64,000 bases of DNA. It comes from Malikia sp. (GTDB lineage: Bacteria > Pseudomonadota > Gammaproteobacteria > Burkholderiales > Burkholderiaceae_C). The stretch is from NCBI RefSeq assembly GCF_028687635.1, contig NZ_JAQTZS010000004.1:1-64000 (forward strand), in the 5' to 3' direction. Made by a program: the position numbers and the translations under genes. A model generated the notes under the pieces. It had not been told where the DNA came from, did not search any database, and saw only the letters and a program-made list of their open reading frames with translations. Positions 55,599 through 64,000 of the stretch are shown in pieces; positions within the stretch are counted from its first letter, which is position 1; each line of letters starts with the position of its first letter.

Positions 55599-56315
55599 AT
55601 GCTTATGCCCGCCTACAAGCGCATCCTCCTGAAACTCTCCGGCGAAGCCCTGATGGGCGATGACGCCTTTGGCATCAACCGCGCGACCATCGTGCGCATT
55701 GTCGACGAGGTCGCGGAGGTCACCCGGCTCGGCGTGGAGGTGGCGGTGGTCATCGGCGGCGGCAACATCTTCCGTGGCGTCGCGGGCGGTTCGGTCGGAA
55801 TGGACCGCGCCACGGCCGACTACATGGGCATGCTGGCCACCGTCATGAACTCGCTCGCCCTGGGCGACGCGTTCGAGAAGGCCGGCGTCAAGGCGCGCGT
55901 GATGTCCGCGATCGCGATCGACCAGGTGGTCGAGCCCTATGTCCGCCCGAAGGCGCTGCAATACCTCGAAGAAGGCAAGGTGGTCGTGTTCGCCGCCGGC
56001 ACCGGCAACCCCTTCTTCACCACCGATACCGCGGCCGCGCTGCGCGGCGCCGAGATCGGCGCCGAGATCGTGCTCAAGGCGACCAAGGTCGACGGCATCT
56101 ATACCGCCGACCCGAAGAAGGACCCGACCGCGACGCTCTACCACCAGGTCAGCTTCGACGAGGCGATCAACCGCCAGCTCGAAGTGCTGGATGCGACGGC
56201 CTTTGCGCTCTGCCGCGACCAGAAGCTGCCGATCAAGGTCTTCAGCATCTTCAAGCCGGGCGCGCTGCGCCGCGTCGTGCTCGGCGAGGACGAGGGCACC
56301 CTGGTCCACGTCTGA
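55599..56315 (+). CDS. pyrH: UMP kinase
   Basis: [21 protein letters not shown]... Confidence 0.97.
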   Translation: MLMPAYKRILLKLSGEALMGDDAFGINRATIVRIVDEVAEVTRLGVEVAVVIGGGNIFRGVAGGSVGMDRATADYMGMLATVMNSLALGDAFEKAGVKARVMSAIAIDQVVEPYVRPKALQYLEEGKVVVFAAGTGNPFFTTDTAAALRGAEIGAEIVLKATKVDGIYTADPKKDPTATLYHQVSFDEAINRQLEVLDATAFALCRDQKLPIKVFSIFKPGALRRVVLGEDEGTLVHV

Positions 56316-56344
56316 TCAATCCCCATTTACCAGAGGTCAAAAGA

Positions 56345-56905
56345 ATGGAATTGTCTGCCATCAAGAAGAACGCCGAGCAGAAGATGAACGCTTCGCTCGA
56401 AGCCCTCAAGAACAACCTGGCCCGGGTCCGCACCGGCCGCGCCAACCCGCAACTGCTCGACACCGTGCAGGTCGAATACTGGGGCTCGATGGTGCCGATG
56501 TCGCAGGTCGCCAACCTGACCCTGCTCGACGCGCGCACCATCGGCGTGGCGCCCTGGGAAAAAGGCATGGGCGCCAAGATCGAGAAGGCGATCCGCGAGT
56601 CCGACCTGGGCCTGAACCCGTCCTCGCAGGGCGACCTGATCCGGGTGCCGATTCCGGCCATGACCGAGGAGCGCCGCAAGGAAATGACCAAGCATGTGCG
56701 TGGCGAGGGCGAGCATGCCAAGGTGGCCGTGCGCAACCTGCGCCGTGACGCGAACGAGGCGGTCAAGAAGCTGGTCAAGGACAAGCTGGCCTCCGAGGAC
56801 GACGAGCGCCGCAGCACCGACGAGATCCAGAAGCTGACCGATCGCATGATCGCCGAGGTGGACAAGATCGTGGCCTCCAAGGAACAGGACCTGATGGCCT
56901 TCTGA
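56345..56905 (+). CDS. frr: Ribosome recycling factor
   Basis: [34 protein letters not shown]. Confidence 0.97.
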   Translation: MELSAIKKNAEQKMNASLEALKNNLARVRTGRANPQLLDTVQVEYWGSMVPMSQVANLTLLDARTIGVAPWEKGMGAKIEKAIRESDLGLNPSSQGDLIRVPIPAMTEERRKEMTKHVRGEGEHAKVAVRNLRRDANEAVKKLVKDKLASEDDERRSTDEIQKLTDRMIAEVDKIVASKEQDLMAF

Positions 56906-56941
56906 GGCTGCTCCAGGCCCAACCGACCCAGATCCTGCTGC

Positions 56942-57682
56942 ATGTTCAAGCCCAAAGCCGTCAAGTCTCCCGCCGCCATGCCCCGGCATGTCGCCATCGT
57001 CATGGACGGCAACGGCCGTTGGGCCAAGAAGCGCTTCCTGCCCAGGCTGGCGGGGCATCGTCAGGGCTACGAGTCGCTGCGGCGCATGGTCGACCTGTGC
57101 CTGCAGCGCGGCATCCAGGTGCTGACGGTGTTTGCCTTCTCGTCCGAGAACTGGAAGCGCCCGGCCGAGGAAGTCTCGGGTCTGATGGACTTGTTGGTCA
57201 GGGGCCTGATGCGCGAGGTGCCCAAGCTGGGCGCGCAGGGTGTGCGCATGGAGTTCCCGGGCGAACGCCAGGGCTTGTCTGATCTGGTCCGTTCCAGCCT
57301 CGAACAGGCCCGTGCTCAGACCGCGCAGAACGACAGGCTGGTGCTCAACATCTGCTTCAACTATGGCGGGCGCTGGGACCTGGTGCAGGCCGCGCAGCAG
57401 CTGGCCTTGCGCGGTGAAGCCATCACCGAGGCCTCGCTGTCGGCAGCGCTGTCGACGGCCCATGTGCCGGACCCCGACCTCGTGATCCGCACTGGCGGCG
57501 AGCAGCGCATCAGCAATTTCCTGCTCTGGCAGTCGGCTTATTCCGAATTCTATTTCTCGGACAAGCTCTGGCCCGACTTCGACGCGGCCGAGTTGGATCG
57601 CGCGCTGGATTGCTATGCCGGTCGGGAGCGTCGCTTCGGCCTGATTTCCGAGCAGCTCGCTGCTTCATCCGGCGCCGCCTGA
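56942..57682 (+). CDS. uppS: Isoprenyl transferase (undecaprenyl diphosphate synthase)
   Basis: HVAIVMDGNGRWAKKRFLPRLAGHRQGYESLRRMV. Confidence 0.96.
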   Translation: MFKPKAVKSPAAMPRHVAIVMDGNGRWAKKRFLPRLAGHRQGYESLRRMVDLCLQRGIQVLTVFAFSSENWKRPAEEVSGLMDLLVRGLMREVPKLGAQGVRMEFPGERQGLSDLVRSSLEQARAQTAQNDRLVLNICFNYGGRWDLVQAAQQLALRGEAITEASLSAALSTAHVPDPDLVIRTGGEQRISNFLLWQSAYSEFYFSDKLWPDFDAAELDRALDCYAGRERRFGLISEQLAASSGAA

Positions 57683-57686
57683 TCCC

Positions 57687-58520
57687 ATGCTCAAGCAAAG
57701 AATCCTCACGGCCCTGTTGCTGCTCGCGGTCCTGCTGCCGGCCCTGTTTCATTCCGATCCCCAGCCTTTTTGCCTGCTCACGCTGCTGCTGATCGTCGCC
57801 GGCGGCTGGGAATGGGCTCGGCTCAACGGGCTGGCTTTCGCTGCCGCGCTGGCCTGCGGGCTCGGTCTCGGTGCCTTGCTGGGCCTGGCCTGGTGGCAGA
57901 TCGGCCTGGCGCGTGAGTTGCCACTGCTGTGGCAGATCACCGGCATTTTCTGGCTGGTCACCGCGCCGCTGCTGCTGCGCGCCGGTGTCGCCGGCTGGCC
58001 CCGCGTGCCGCAGACACTGCGCTTGTGGCTGGGACTGGCCCTGATCGGGCTGGCCTGGTGGGCCATGGCGCAGGCCCGCGCCCAGGGCGTCGCGCTGCTG
58101 CTCTCGATCATGGCGCTGGTCTGGACCGCCGACATCGCCGCCTATTTCGGCGGCAAGGCTTTTGGCCGGCGCAAGCTCGCGCCGACCATCAGCCCCGGCA
58201 AGAGCTGGGCCGGCGTCTACAGCGGCGCGGCCGGCGTGCTGCTGCTGGCCATCTGCTGGACCTGGGCCGAGCAGCGCTACGGCACGCCGGGTGCCAGCCT
58301 CTATGGCCGGCTCTGGGCCATGGGGCCGTTGCCCGCCTTGCTGGCGCTGTTGCTGCTGACCGCGATGAGCGTCTGCGGCGACCTGATCGAGTCGCTGGTC
58401 AAGCGCAGCGCGGGCGTCAAGGACTCCAGCCAGCTGTTGCCGGGCCACGGTGGCGTGCTCGACCGGGTCGACGCCTTGCTGCCGGTGTTGCCGCTGGGCA
58501 TGATGCTCGCGACCCTCTGA
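57687..58520 (+). CDS. cdsA: Phosphatidate cytidylyltransferase
   Basis: SPGKSWAGVYSGAAGV...GDLIESLVKRSAGVKDSSQLLPGHGGVLDRVD. Confidence 0.95.
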   Translation: MLKQRILTALLLLAVLLPALFHSDPQPFCLLTLLLIVAGGWEWARLNGLAFAAALACGLGLGALLGLAWWQIGLARELPLLWQITGIFWLVTAPLLLRAGVAGWPRVPQTLRLWLGLALIGLAWWAMAQARAQGVALLLSIMALVWTADIAAYFGGKAFGRRKLAPTISPGKSWAGVYSGAAGVLLLAICWTWAEQRYGTPGASLYGRLWAMGPLPALLALLLLTAMSVCGDLIESLVKRSAGVKDSSQLLPGHGGVLDRVDALLPVLPLGMMLATL

Positions 58521-58539
58521 ATTCACCTGAACCTCGCCC

Positions 58540-59736
58540 ATGCCTGATTCCCTCCTGCTGGCACGCCAGCGTCTGACCGTGCTCGGCTCCACCGGCTCCA
58601 TCGGCAAGAACACGCTGGACGTGGCGGCGCGCCACCCGGAACGCTTCGAAGTCTTTGCGTTGAGCGCCTCGACCCAGGTCGAGCTGCTGCTGGCGCAATG
58701 CGCCCAGTTCAAGCCGCGCTACGCCGTCATGGCCTCGCCCGCCCATGCCGCCTTGCTGCGCGAGCGCATCGCGGCCGAGGGTCTGGCCACCGAGGTGCTG
58801 GCCGGGCCCGCCGCCCTGTGCGAGATCAGCTCGCTGCCCGAGGTCGATGCCGTGATGGCCGCCATCGTCGGTGCTGCCGGCCTGGAGCCCTGCCTGGCGG
58901 CGGCGCGCAGCGGCAAGAAGCTGCTGCTGGCCAACAAGGAGGCGCTGGTCGTCGGCGGCGAGCTCTTCATGCGGGCGGTGCGCCAGGGTGGCGCCACGCT
59001 GCTGCCGATCGACAGCGAGCACTCGGCCATCTTCCAGTCCCTGCCCGAGGATGCCTCGACCTGGAACGAGCGGGTCGAGAAGATCATCCTGACCGCCTCG
59101 GGCGGGCCGTTCCGCAGCCGCGATCCGCTCACGCTGGCGCGGGTCACGCCCGACGAGGCCTGCGCCCACCCGAACTGGGTCATGGGCCGCAAGATCTCGG
59201 TCGATTCGGCCACCATGATGAACAAGGCGCTGGAGGTGATCGAGGCGCGCTACCTGTTCGGCCTGCCGCCCGAGCGCATCGAGGTCGTGATCCACCCGCA
59301 GAGCGTGCTGCATTCGATGGTGCAGTACCGCGACCGTTCGGTCGTGGCCCAGCTCGGCACGCCCGACATGCGGGTGCCGATCGCCTATGGCCTGAGCTGG
59401 CCGCGCCGCATCGAGTCGGGCGCCGAGGCGCTGGATTTCGCGCGCATGAGCGCGCTGACCTTCGAGCCGGCCGATCCGGTCCGCTTTCCCGGCCTGTTCC
59501 TGGCCTGGGAGGCGCTCAATGCGGTGCCGGGCACGACGGCGGTGCTCAATGCCGCCAACGAGGTGGCGGTGGCGTCCTTCCTGGAAGGCCGGCTGCGCTT
59601 TGATCAGATCCACCAGATCAACCGCGCCACGCTGGAGCATTACCAGCCGGCCGCGCCGCGCGGCCTCGACGACCTGCTCGCGATCGATGCCCGTGCCCGC
59701 GCCCTGGCTGCCGAGCGTGTCGCGCGCAGTCATTAA
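58540..59736 (+). CDS. dxr: 1-deoxy-D-xylulose 5-phosphate reductoisomerase
   Basis: LTVLGSTGSIGKNTLDVAARHPERF. Confidence 0.97.
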   Translation: MPDSLLLARQRLTVLGSTGSIGKNTLDVAARHPERFEVFALSASTQVELLLAQCAQFKPRYAVMASPAHAALLRERIAAEGLATEVLAGPAALCEISSLPEVDAVMAAIVGAAGLEPCLAAARSGKKLLLANKEALVVGGELFMRAVRQGGATLLPIDSEHSAIFQSLPEDASTWNERVEKIILTASGGPFRSRDPLTLARVTPDEACAHPNWVMGRKISVDSATMMNKALEVIEARYLFGLPPERIEVVIHPQSVLHSMVQYRDRSVVAQLGTPDMRVPIAYGLSWPRRIESGAEALDFARMSALTFEPADPVRFPGLFLAWEALNAVPGTTAVLNAANEVAVASFLEGRLRFDQIHQINRATLEHYQPAAPRGLDDLLAIDARARALAAERVARSH

Positions 59737-59742
59737 GCCCTC

Positions 59743-61104
59743 ATGCTGACCGCGCTTGCCTTTGTCTGCGCGCTGGCGCTGCTGATCGCTGTCCACGAGT
59801 GGGGGCATTACCGCATGGCGCTGGCCTGCGGCGTCAGGGTGCTGCGCTTCTCGATCGGTTTCGGGCCGGTGCTGCTGCAATGGCGCGGGCGCAGCGGCAC
59901 CGAGTTCACGCTCTGCCTGCTGCCGCTGGGCGGCTATGTGCGCATGCTCGACGAGCGCGAGGCAGCCGTGCCTGAGCAGGAGCGCCACCTGGCGTTCAAC
60001 ACCCAGTCGCTGCGCGCGCGCGCGGCCATCGTCGCGGCCGGCCCGCTGGCCAATCTGGTGCTCGCGGTCCTGCTCTACGCCACCGTGTCCTGGGTCGGCC
60101 AGCCGCAGGCGCGGCCCGTGCTGTCCGCACCGGCGGCCGGCACGCTGGCGGCCGAGGCGGGCCTGCGCAGCGGGCTCTGGGTGCAGCGGCTGGCGCTAGA
60201 AGGTGAAGAGCCGCACGAGATCGTGAGTTTCGACCAGCTGGGCTGGGAGCTGACGCAAGCCGCGCTGTCCGGCCAGGACCTGAGGCTGTGGGCCGGCTCG
60301 GCCCAGCAGTCGGAAACCGACGAATACCGCCTGCCCTTGGCGACGCTGGGGCCGGTCGAGGCCGATGCCCGGCTGCTGACCCGCATCGGCATCGTCGCGC
60401 CCTGGTCGGCGCCGGTGATCGGCGAGCTGGTCGCAGGCGAGGCGGGTGCACGCTCCGGCCTGCTGCGCGGCGACCGGGTGCTGTCGGTCAACGGTCAGCC
60501 GGTGCAAGACGCGCAGCAGTTGCGCCAGCTCATCCGCGACAGCCTGGACGCCGAGGGCCGGGGGCTGGCGGCGCGCTGGCGGCTGGAGCGAGCCGGCCAG
60601 CCGCTGGAGCTGATGGTGCGACCCGAGCCCAAGGGGGAGGGCGCCGCGCGGGTCGCACGCATCGGCGCCTACGTGGGGGCTCCGCCCGAGACCGTCATCG
60701 TGCAGGAGGACCTGCTGGGCGGGTTGGCGCAGGGCCTGCGCCGCACCGGCGAGGTTGCCGCCATGACGCTGGGCATGATCGGCCGCATGGTGGCCGGACT
60801 GGCCTCGCTCGACAACCTGAGCGGCCCGATCTCGATCGCCGAATACGCCGGCAAATCCGCCAGTCTGGGGCCGGTGGCCTACCTGAGCTTCCTGGCGCTG
60901 ATCAGCGTCAGCCTGGGCGTGCTCAACCTGCTGCCGATCCCGGTCCTTGACGGCGGGCACCTGTTGTATTATCTGATCGAAGGCGTGACCGGCCGAAGCC
61001 TCTCCGTGCTCTGGCTGGAACGGCTGCAGCGTGCCGGCATGGCCATGCTGCTGGCGCTCATGAGCGTGGCCGTTTTCAATGACATCGCCCGACTGTTGGG
61101 CTGA
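59743..61104 (+). CDS. rseP: RIP metalloprotease RseP
   Basis: AVHEWGHYRMALACGVRVLRFSIGFGPVLLQWRG (HExxH-type HEWGH), PDZ, LLPIPVLDGGHLLYY. Confidence 0.96.
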   Translation: MLTALAFVCALALLIAVHEWGHYRMALACGVRVLRFSIGFGPVLLQWRGRSGTEFTLCLLPLGGYVRMLDEREAAVPEQERHLAFNTQSLRARAAIVAAGPLANLVLAVLLYATVSWVGQPQARPVLSAPAAGTLAAEAGLRSGLWVQRLALEGEEPHEIVSFDQLGWELTQAALSGQDLRLWAGSAQQSETDEYRLPLATLGPVEADARLLTRIGIVAPWSAPVIGELVAGEAGARSGLLRGDRVLSVNGQPVQDAQQLRQLIRDSLDAEGRGLAARWRLERAGQPLELMVRPEPKGEGAARVARIGAYVGAPPETVIVQEDLLGGLAQGLRRTGEVAAMTLGMIGRMVAGLASLDNLSGPISIAEYAGKSASLGPVAYLSFLALISVSLGVLNLLPIPVLDGGHLLYYLIEGVTGRSLSVLWLERLQRAGMAMLLALMSVAVFNDIARLLG

Positions 61105-61116
61105 AATCCTGTTTCC

Positions 61117-63429
61117 ATGAAGAACTCCCTTTTCCGCATGCGCTCGCTTGCCATGGGCGCGATCGCCTCCACCCTGGTGGCCGCCTTGCCGGCCTGGGCT
61201 GTTGCACCGTTCCAGTTGCGCGACATCCGCCTCGAGGGGCTGCAGCGGGTCGAGCCCGGCACCGTGTTCGCCTCGCTGCCGTTTCGCGTCGGTGACCAGT
61301 ACAGCGACGACAAGGGCACGGCCGCGATCCGCGCGCTGTTCGGCCTGGGCCTGTTCTCGGACATCCGCCTGCAGGTCAACGGCGACGAGCTGGTCGTGAT
61401 CGTCGAGGAGCGCCCGACCGTGGCCGAGGTCAGCTTCAGCGGTGTCAAGGAGTTCGACGCCGAGGTGCTCAAGAAGGCGCTGCGCGACATCGGCCTGGCC
61501 GATGGACGTCCCTTCGATCGCGCGCTGGCCGACCGCGCCGAGCAGGAGCTCAAGCGCCAGTACCTGACGCGCAGCCTCTACGCGGCCCAGGTGACGGCCA
61601 CCGTCACGCCGATCGAGCGCAACCGCGTCAACGTCAATTTCAGCGTGGTCGAGGGCGATATCGCCAAGATCAAGGAAATTCGCATCGTCGGCAACCGGGC
61701 CTTCAGCGAGGACACCCTGCGCGGCCTGTTCGACCTCGACACCGGCGGCTGGCTGAGCTGGTACACCAAGAGCGACCGCTACTCGCGCACCAAGCTCAAC
61801 GCCGATCTCGAAACGCTGCGCAGCTACTACCTGTCGCGCGGCTACCTCGAGTTCCGCATCGACTCGACCCAGGTCGCGATCGCGCCCGAGAAGGACGCGA
61901 TGTCGATCACGATCAACCTGACCGAAGGCAAGCGCTACGTGGTCTCGGGCATCAAGCTCGAGGGCGACTACCTCGGCAAGGAAGAGGAATTCAAGTCGCT
62001 GATCGCGATCCGTGCCGGCCAGCCCTACAACGCCGAGGACGTGGCGCAGACGACCAAGGCCTTCACCGAGTTCTTCGGCGGCTTCGGCTACGCCTTCGCC
62101 CGCGTCGAGGCCAAGCCGCAGATCGACCGCGTCAACAACCGGGTCGCGCTGGTGCTGTCGGCGCAGCCCTCGCGCCGCGCCTATGTGCGCCGCATCAGCG
62201 TCGAAGGCAACAACCGCACCCGCGACGAGGTGATCCGGCGCGAGTTCCGCCAGCTCGAATCGGCCTGGTACGACGGCGACCGCATCAAGCTCTCGCGCGA
62301 CCGGGTTGACCGCCTGGGCTTCTTCACCCAGGTCGCGGTCGACACGGTCGAGGTGCCCGACGCGCCCGATCAGGTCGATCTGGTGGTCAGCGTGGCCGAG
62401 AAGCCGACCGGCAACCTGACGCTGGGCGCTGGCTTCTCGCAGGCCGAGAAGCTCTCCTTGATCGCCGGCATCCAGCAGGAGAACCTGTTCGGCTCGGGCA
62501 ACTACCTGGGCCTGAACGTCAACACCAGCAAGTACAACCGCCAGCTCTCGCTGAGCACGACCGACCCCTATTTCACGCCCGAGGGCATCTCGCGCACCTT
62601 CGATCTCTACTACCGCACCAGCCAGCCGCTGACCACGCAGGAAGGCAACTACAAGCTGACCACGCCGGGCGTGGCGGTGCGCTTTGGCGTGCCGTTCTCG
62701 GAGACCGACACGGTGTATTTCGGCGCCGGCCTGGAGCAGACCAAGATCGATCCGGGCAACGGCATGCCCCAGGCCTATAACGACTTCATCGGCACCTTCG
62801 GCGATGCGCCGGTCTCGGTGCCGCTGACGGTCGGTTGGGGCCGCGACACGCGCGACAGCGCGCTGGTGCCGACCATGGGTCGCCTGCAGCGCGTCAACGG
62901 CGAGCTCGGCATCGCGGGCGACACCCGCTACGCCAAGGCCAGCTACCAGTTCCAGCAGTATGTCCCGCTCAACAAGAAGTTCACGCTGGCGTTCAACGCC
63001 GAGGCGGGCTGGGGCGAGGGCCTGTCGGGCAAGTCTTATCCGCTGTTCAAGAACTTCTATGGCGGCGGTCTCGGCTCGGTGCGCGGCTTCGAGCAGGGCA
63101 CGCTGGGCGGCAAGTCCCAGATCATCGGTGGCACGACCATGGCCAACATCGGTGGCACCCGCAAGATGGTGCTCAACACCGAGCTGGTCGCCCCGTTCCC
63201 GGGCGCTGGCAACGACCGTACCTTGCGTCTGTACGGCTTCTTCGACATCGGCAACATCTACGGCGAGGACGAAAAGCTCGACTTCGCCGACCTGCGCGCC
63301 TCGACCGGTGTGGGCATCAGCTGGATTTCGCCCATCGGCCCGCTTAGAATCGCCTACGCCCGTCCGGTGCGCAAGCAATCCGGCGACAAGACCCAGAGCA
63401 TCCAATTCCAGATCGGGACCTCCTTCTGA
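61117..63429 (+). CDS. bamA: Outer membrane protein assembly factor BamA
   Basis: Five POTRA repeats and C-terminal beta-barrel ending FQIGTSF. Confidence 0.97.
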   Translation: MKNSLFRMRSLAMGAIASTLVAALPAWAVAPFQLRDIRLEGLQRVEPGTVFASLPFRVGDQYSDDKGTAAIRALFGLGLFSDIRLQVNGDELVVIVEERPTVAEVSFSGVKEFDAEVLKKALRDIGLADGRPFDRALADRAEQELKRQYLTRSLYAAQVTATVTPIERNRVNVNFSVVEGDIAKIKEIRIVGNRAFSEDTLRGLFDLDTGGWLSWYTKSDRYSRTKLNADLETLRSYYLSRGYLEFRIDSTQVAIAPEKDAMSITINLTEGKRYVVSGIKLEGDYLGKEEEFKSLIAIRAGQPYNAEDVAQTTKAFTEFFGGFGYAFARVEAKPQIDRVNNRVALVLSAQPSRRAYVRRISVEGNNRTRDEVIRREFRQLESAWYDGDRIKLSRDRVDRLGFFTQVAVDTVEVPDAPDQVDLVVSVAEKPTGNLTLGAGFSQAEKLSLIAGIQQENLFGSGNYLGLNVNTSKYNRQLSLSTTDPYFTPEGISRTFDLYYRTSQPLTTQEGNYKLTTPGVAVRFGVPFSETDTVYFGAGLEQTKIDPGNGMPQAYNDFIGTFGDAPVSVPLTVGWGRDTRDSALVPTMGRLQRVNGELGIAGDTRYAKASYQFQQYVPLNKKFTLAFNAEAGWGEGLSGKSYPLFKNFYGGGLGSVRGFEQGTLGGKSQIIGGTTMANIGGTRKMVLNTELVAPFPGAGNDRTLRLYGFFDIGNIYGEDEKLDFADLRASTGVGISWISPIGPLRIAYARPVRKQSGDKTQSIQFQIGTSF

Positions 63430-63944
63430 TGAAATCGTTCAAGCGCGTTTTTTCGCGCCAGGCCATCGCGGCACTGGCGCTCGGTTGTGCCACCCTGGCT
63501 TCGGCCGCCGAACTCAAGATCGGCTTCGTCAACACCGACCGCATCTTCAAGGAAGCCTCGACCGCCAAGGCGGCCCAGTCCAAGCTGGAGCAGGAGTTCT
63601 CGCGCCGCGAGCGCGAGGTCGAGGCGCTGGCCGGTCAGCTCAAGTCCGCTTCCGAGAAGTTCGAGAAGGATGCGCCGACCCTGTCCGAGAGCCAGCGCGG
63701 CACGCGTCAGCGCCAGCTGGTCGAGCTCGACCGCGAGTTCCAGCGCAAGCGCCGCGAGTTCCAGGAAGACCTGGCGCAACGCAAGAACGAGGAGCTGCAG
63801 ATCGTGCTCGAGCGCGCCAACCGCGTCATCAAGCAGGTCGCCGAGAGCGAGAAGTACGACCTCATCATGCAGGAAGCGGTCTACGTCAATCCCAGGCTCG
63901 ACATCACCGACAAGGTGTTGAGCGGACTCAACAACGCCAAGTGA
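63429..63944 (+). CDS. skp: OmpH/Skp family periplasmic chaperone
   Basis: AELKIGFVNTDRIFKEASTAKAAQSKLEQEFSRRE; follows bamA. Confidence 0.93.
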   Translation: MKSFKRVFSRQAIAALALGCATLASAAELKIGFVNTDRIFKEASTAKAAQSKLEQEFSRREREVEALAGQLKSASEKFEKDAPTLSESQRGTRQRQLVELDREFQRKRREFQEDLAQRKNEELQIVLERANRVIKQVAESEKYDLIMQEAVYVNPRLDITDKVLSGLNNAK

Positions 63945-63954
63945 TGGTCAGGCC

Positions 63955-64000
63955 GTGAGCGCCACCCTGGCCGAAATCCGCGCCGCCCTGGGCGGCGTTT
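63955..64000 (+). CDS. lpxD: Start of probable UDP-3-O-acylglucosamine N-acyltransferase (truncated by window edge)
   Basis: GTG start VSATLAEIRAALGGV; conserved bamA-skp-lpxD order. Confidence 0.55.
   Translation, partial: MSATLAEIRAALGGV

Noticed and set aside
60196-63405. 1069-aa minus-strand ORF opposite bamA/rseP
   Set aside because: Low-complexity His/Gln/Arg/Ala-rich shadow ORF of GC-rich coding DNA; plus strand encodes clear BamA and RseP.

Overview
The window is high-GC betaproteobacterial chromosome (Burkholderiales-like gene order) carrying one complete-looking ~38.1 kb siphovirus-type prophage (HK97-like head, lambda-like tail), about 8,698-46,798. Left host flank: 3' end of an ETF-ubiquinone oxidoreductase gene, pntAA-pntAB-pntB, efp/earP, uvrC, pgsA, tRNA-Val(TAC), phaR. 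Right host flank: rimO, five tRNA-Leu(CAG) genes, rnr, yggT, nnrD/E, rpsB-tsf-pyrH-frr-uppS-cdsA-dxr-rseP-bamA-skp-(lpxD). The prophage encodes a large serine integrase and sits inside the 5' end of rimO. A 19-codon remnant of the native rimO start (MTETIAKAPKVGFVSLGCP*) remains at attL. At attR the phage supplies a replacement start region ([28 protein letters not shown]...), including a mimic of the core-promoter/start-codon region of the host gene. The second main observation is a minus-strand accessory operon (39.78-43.68 kb): a Rha-family regulator, an O-like HTH protein and a 4-TM protein with a cytoplasmic winged-helix-like tail. It is preceded by a ~290-nt multi-hairpin leader in which one segment can pair with both the Shine-Dalgarno region and an upstream hairpin loop, an architecture like the C4 antisense RNA of P1/P7. 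Other signals include cI/cro-like operators overlapping -10 boxes with a possibly leaderless cro, a candidate replication origin, a candidate cos site, a lambda-type GGGAAAG -1 frameshift, an SGNH-hydrolase-like tail fibre and a recurring DGG[YNT] C-terminal motif in adjacent tail genes. All calls come from reading the sequence; no database search was run.
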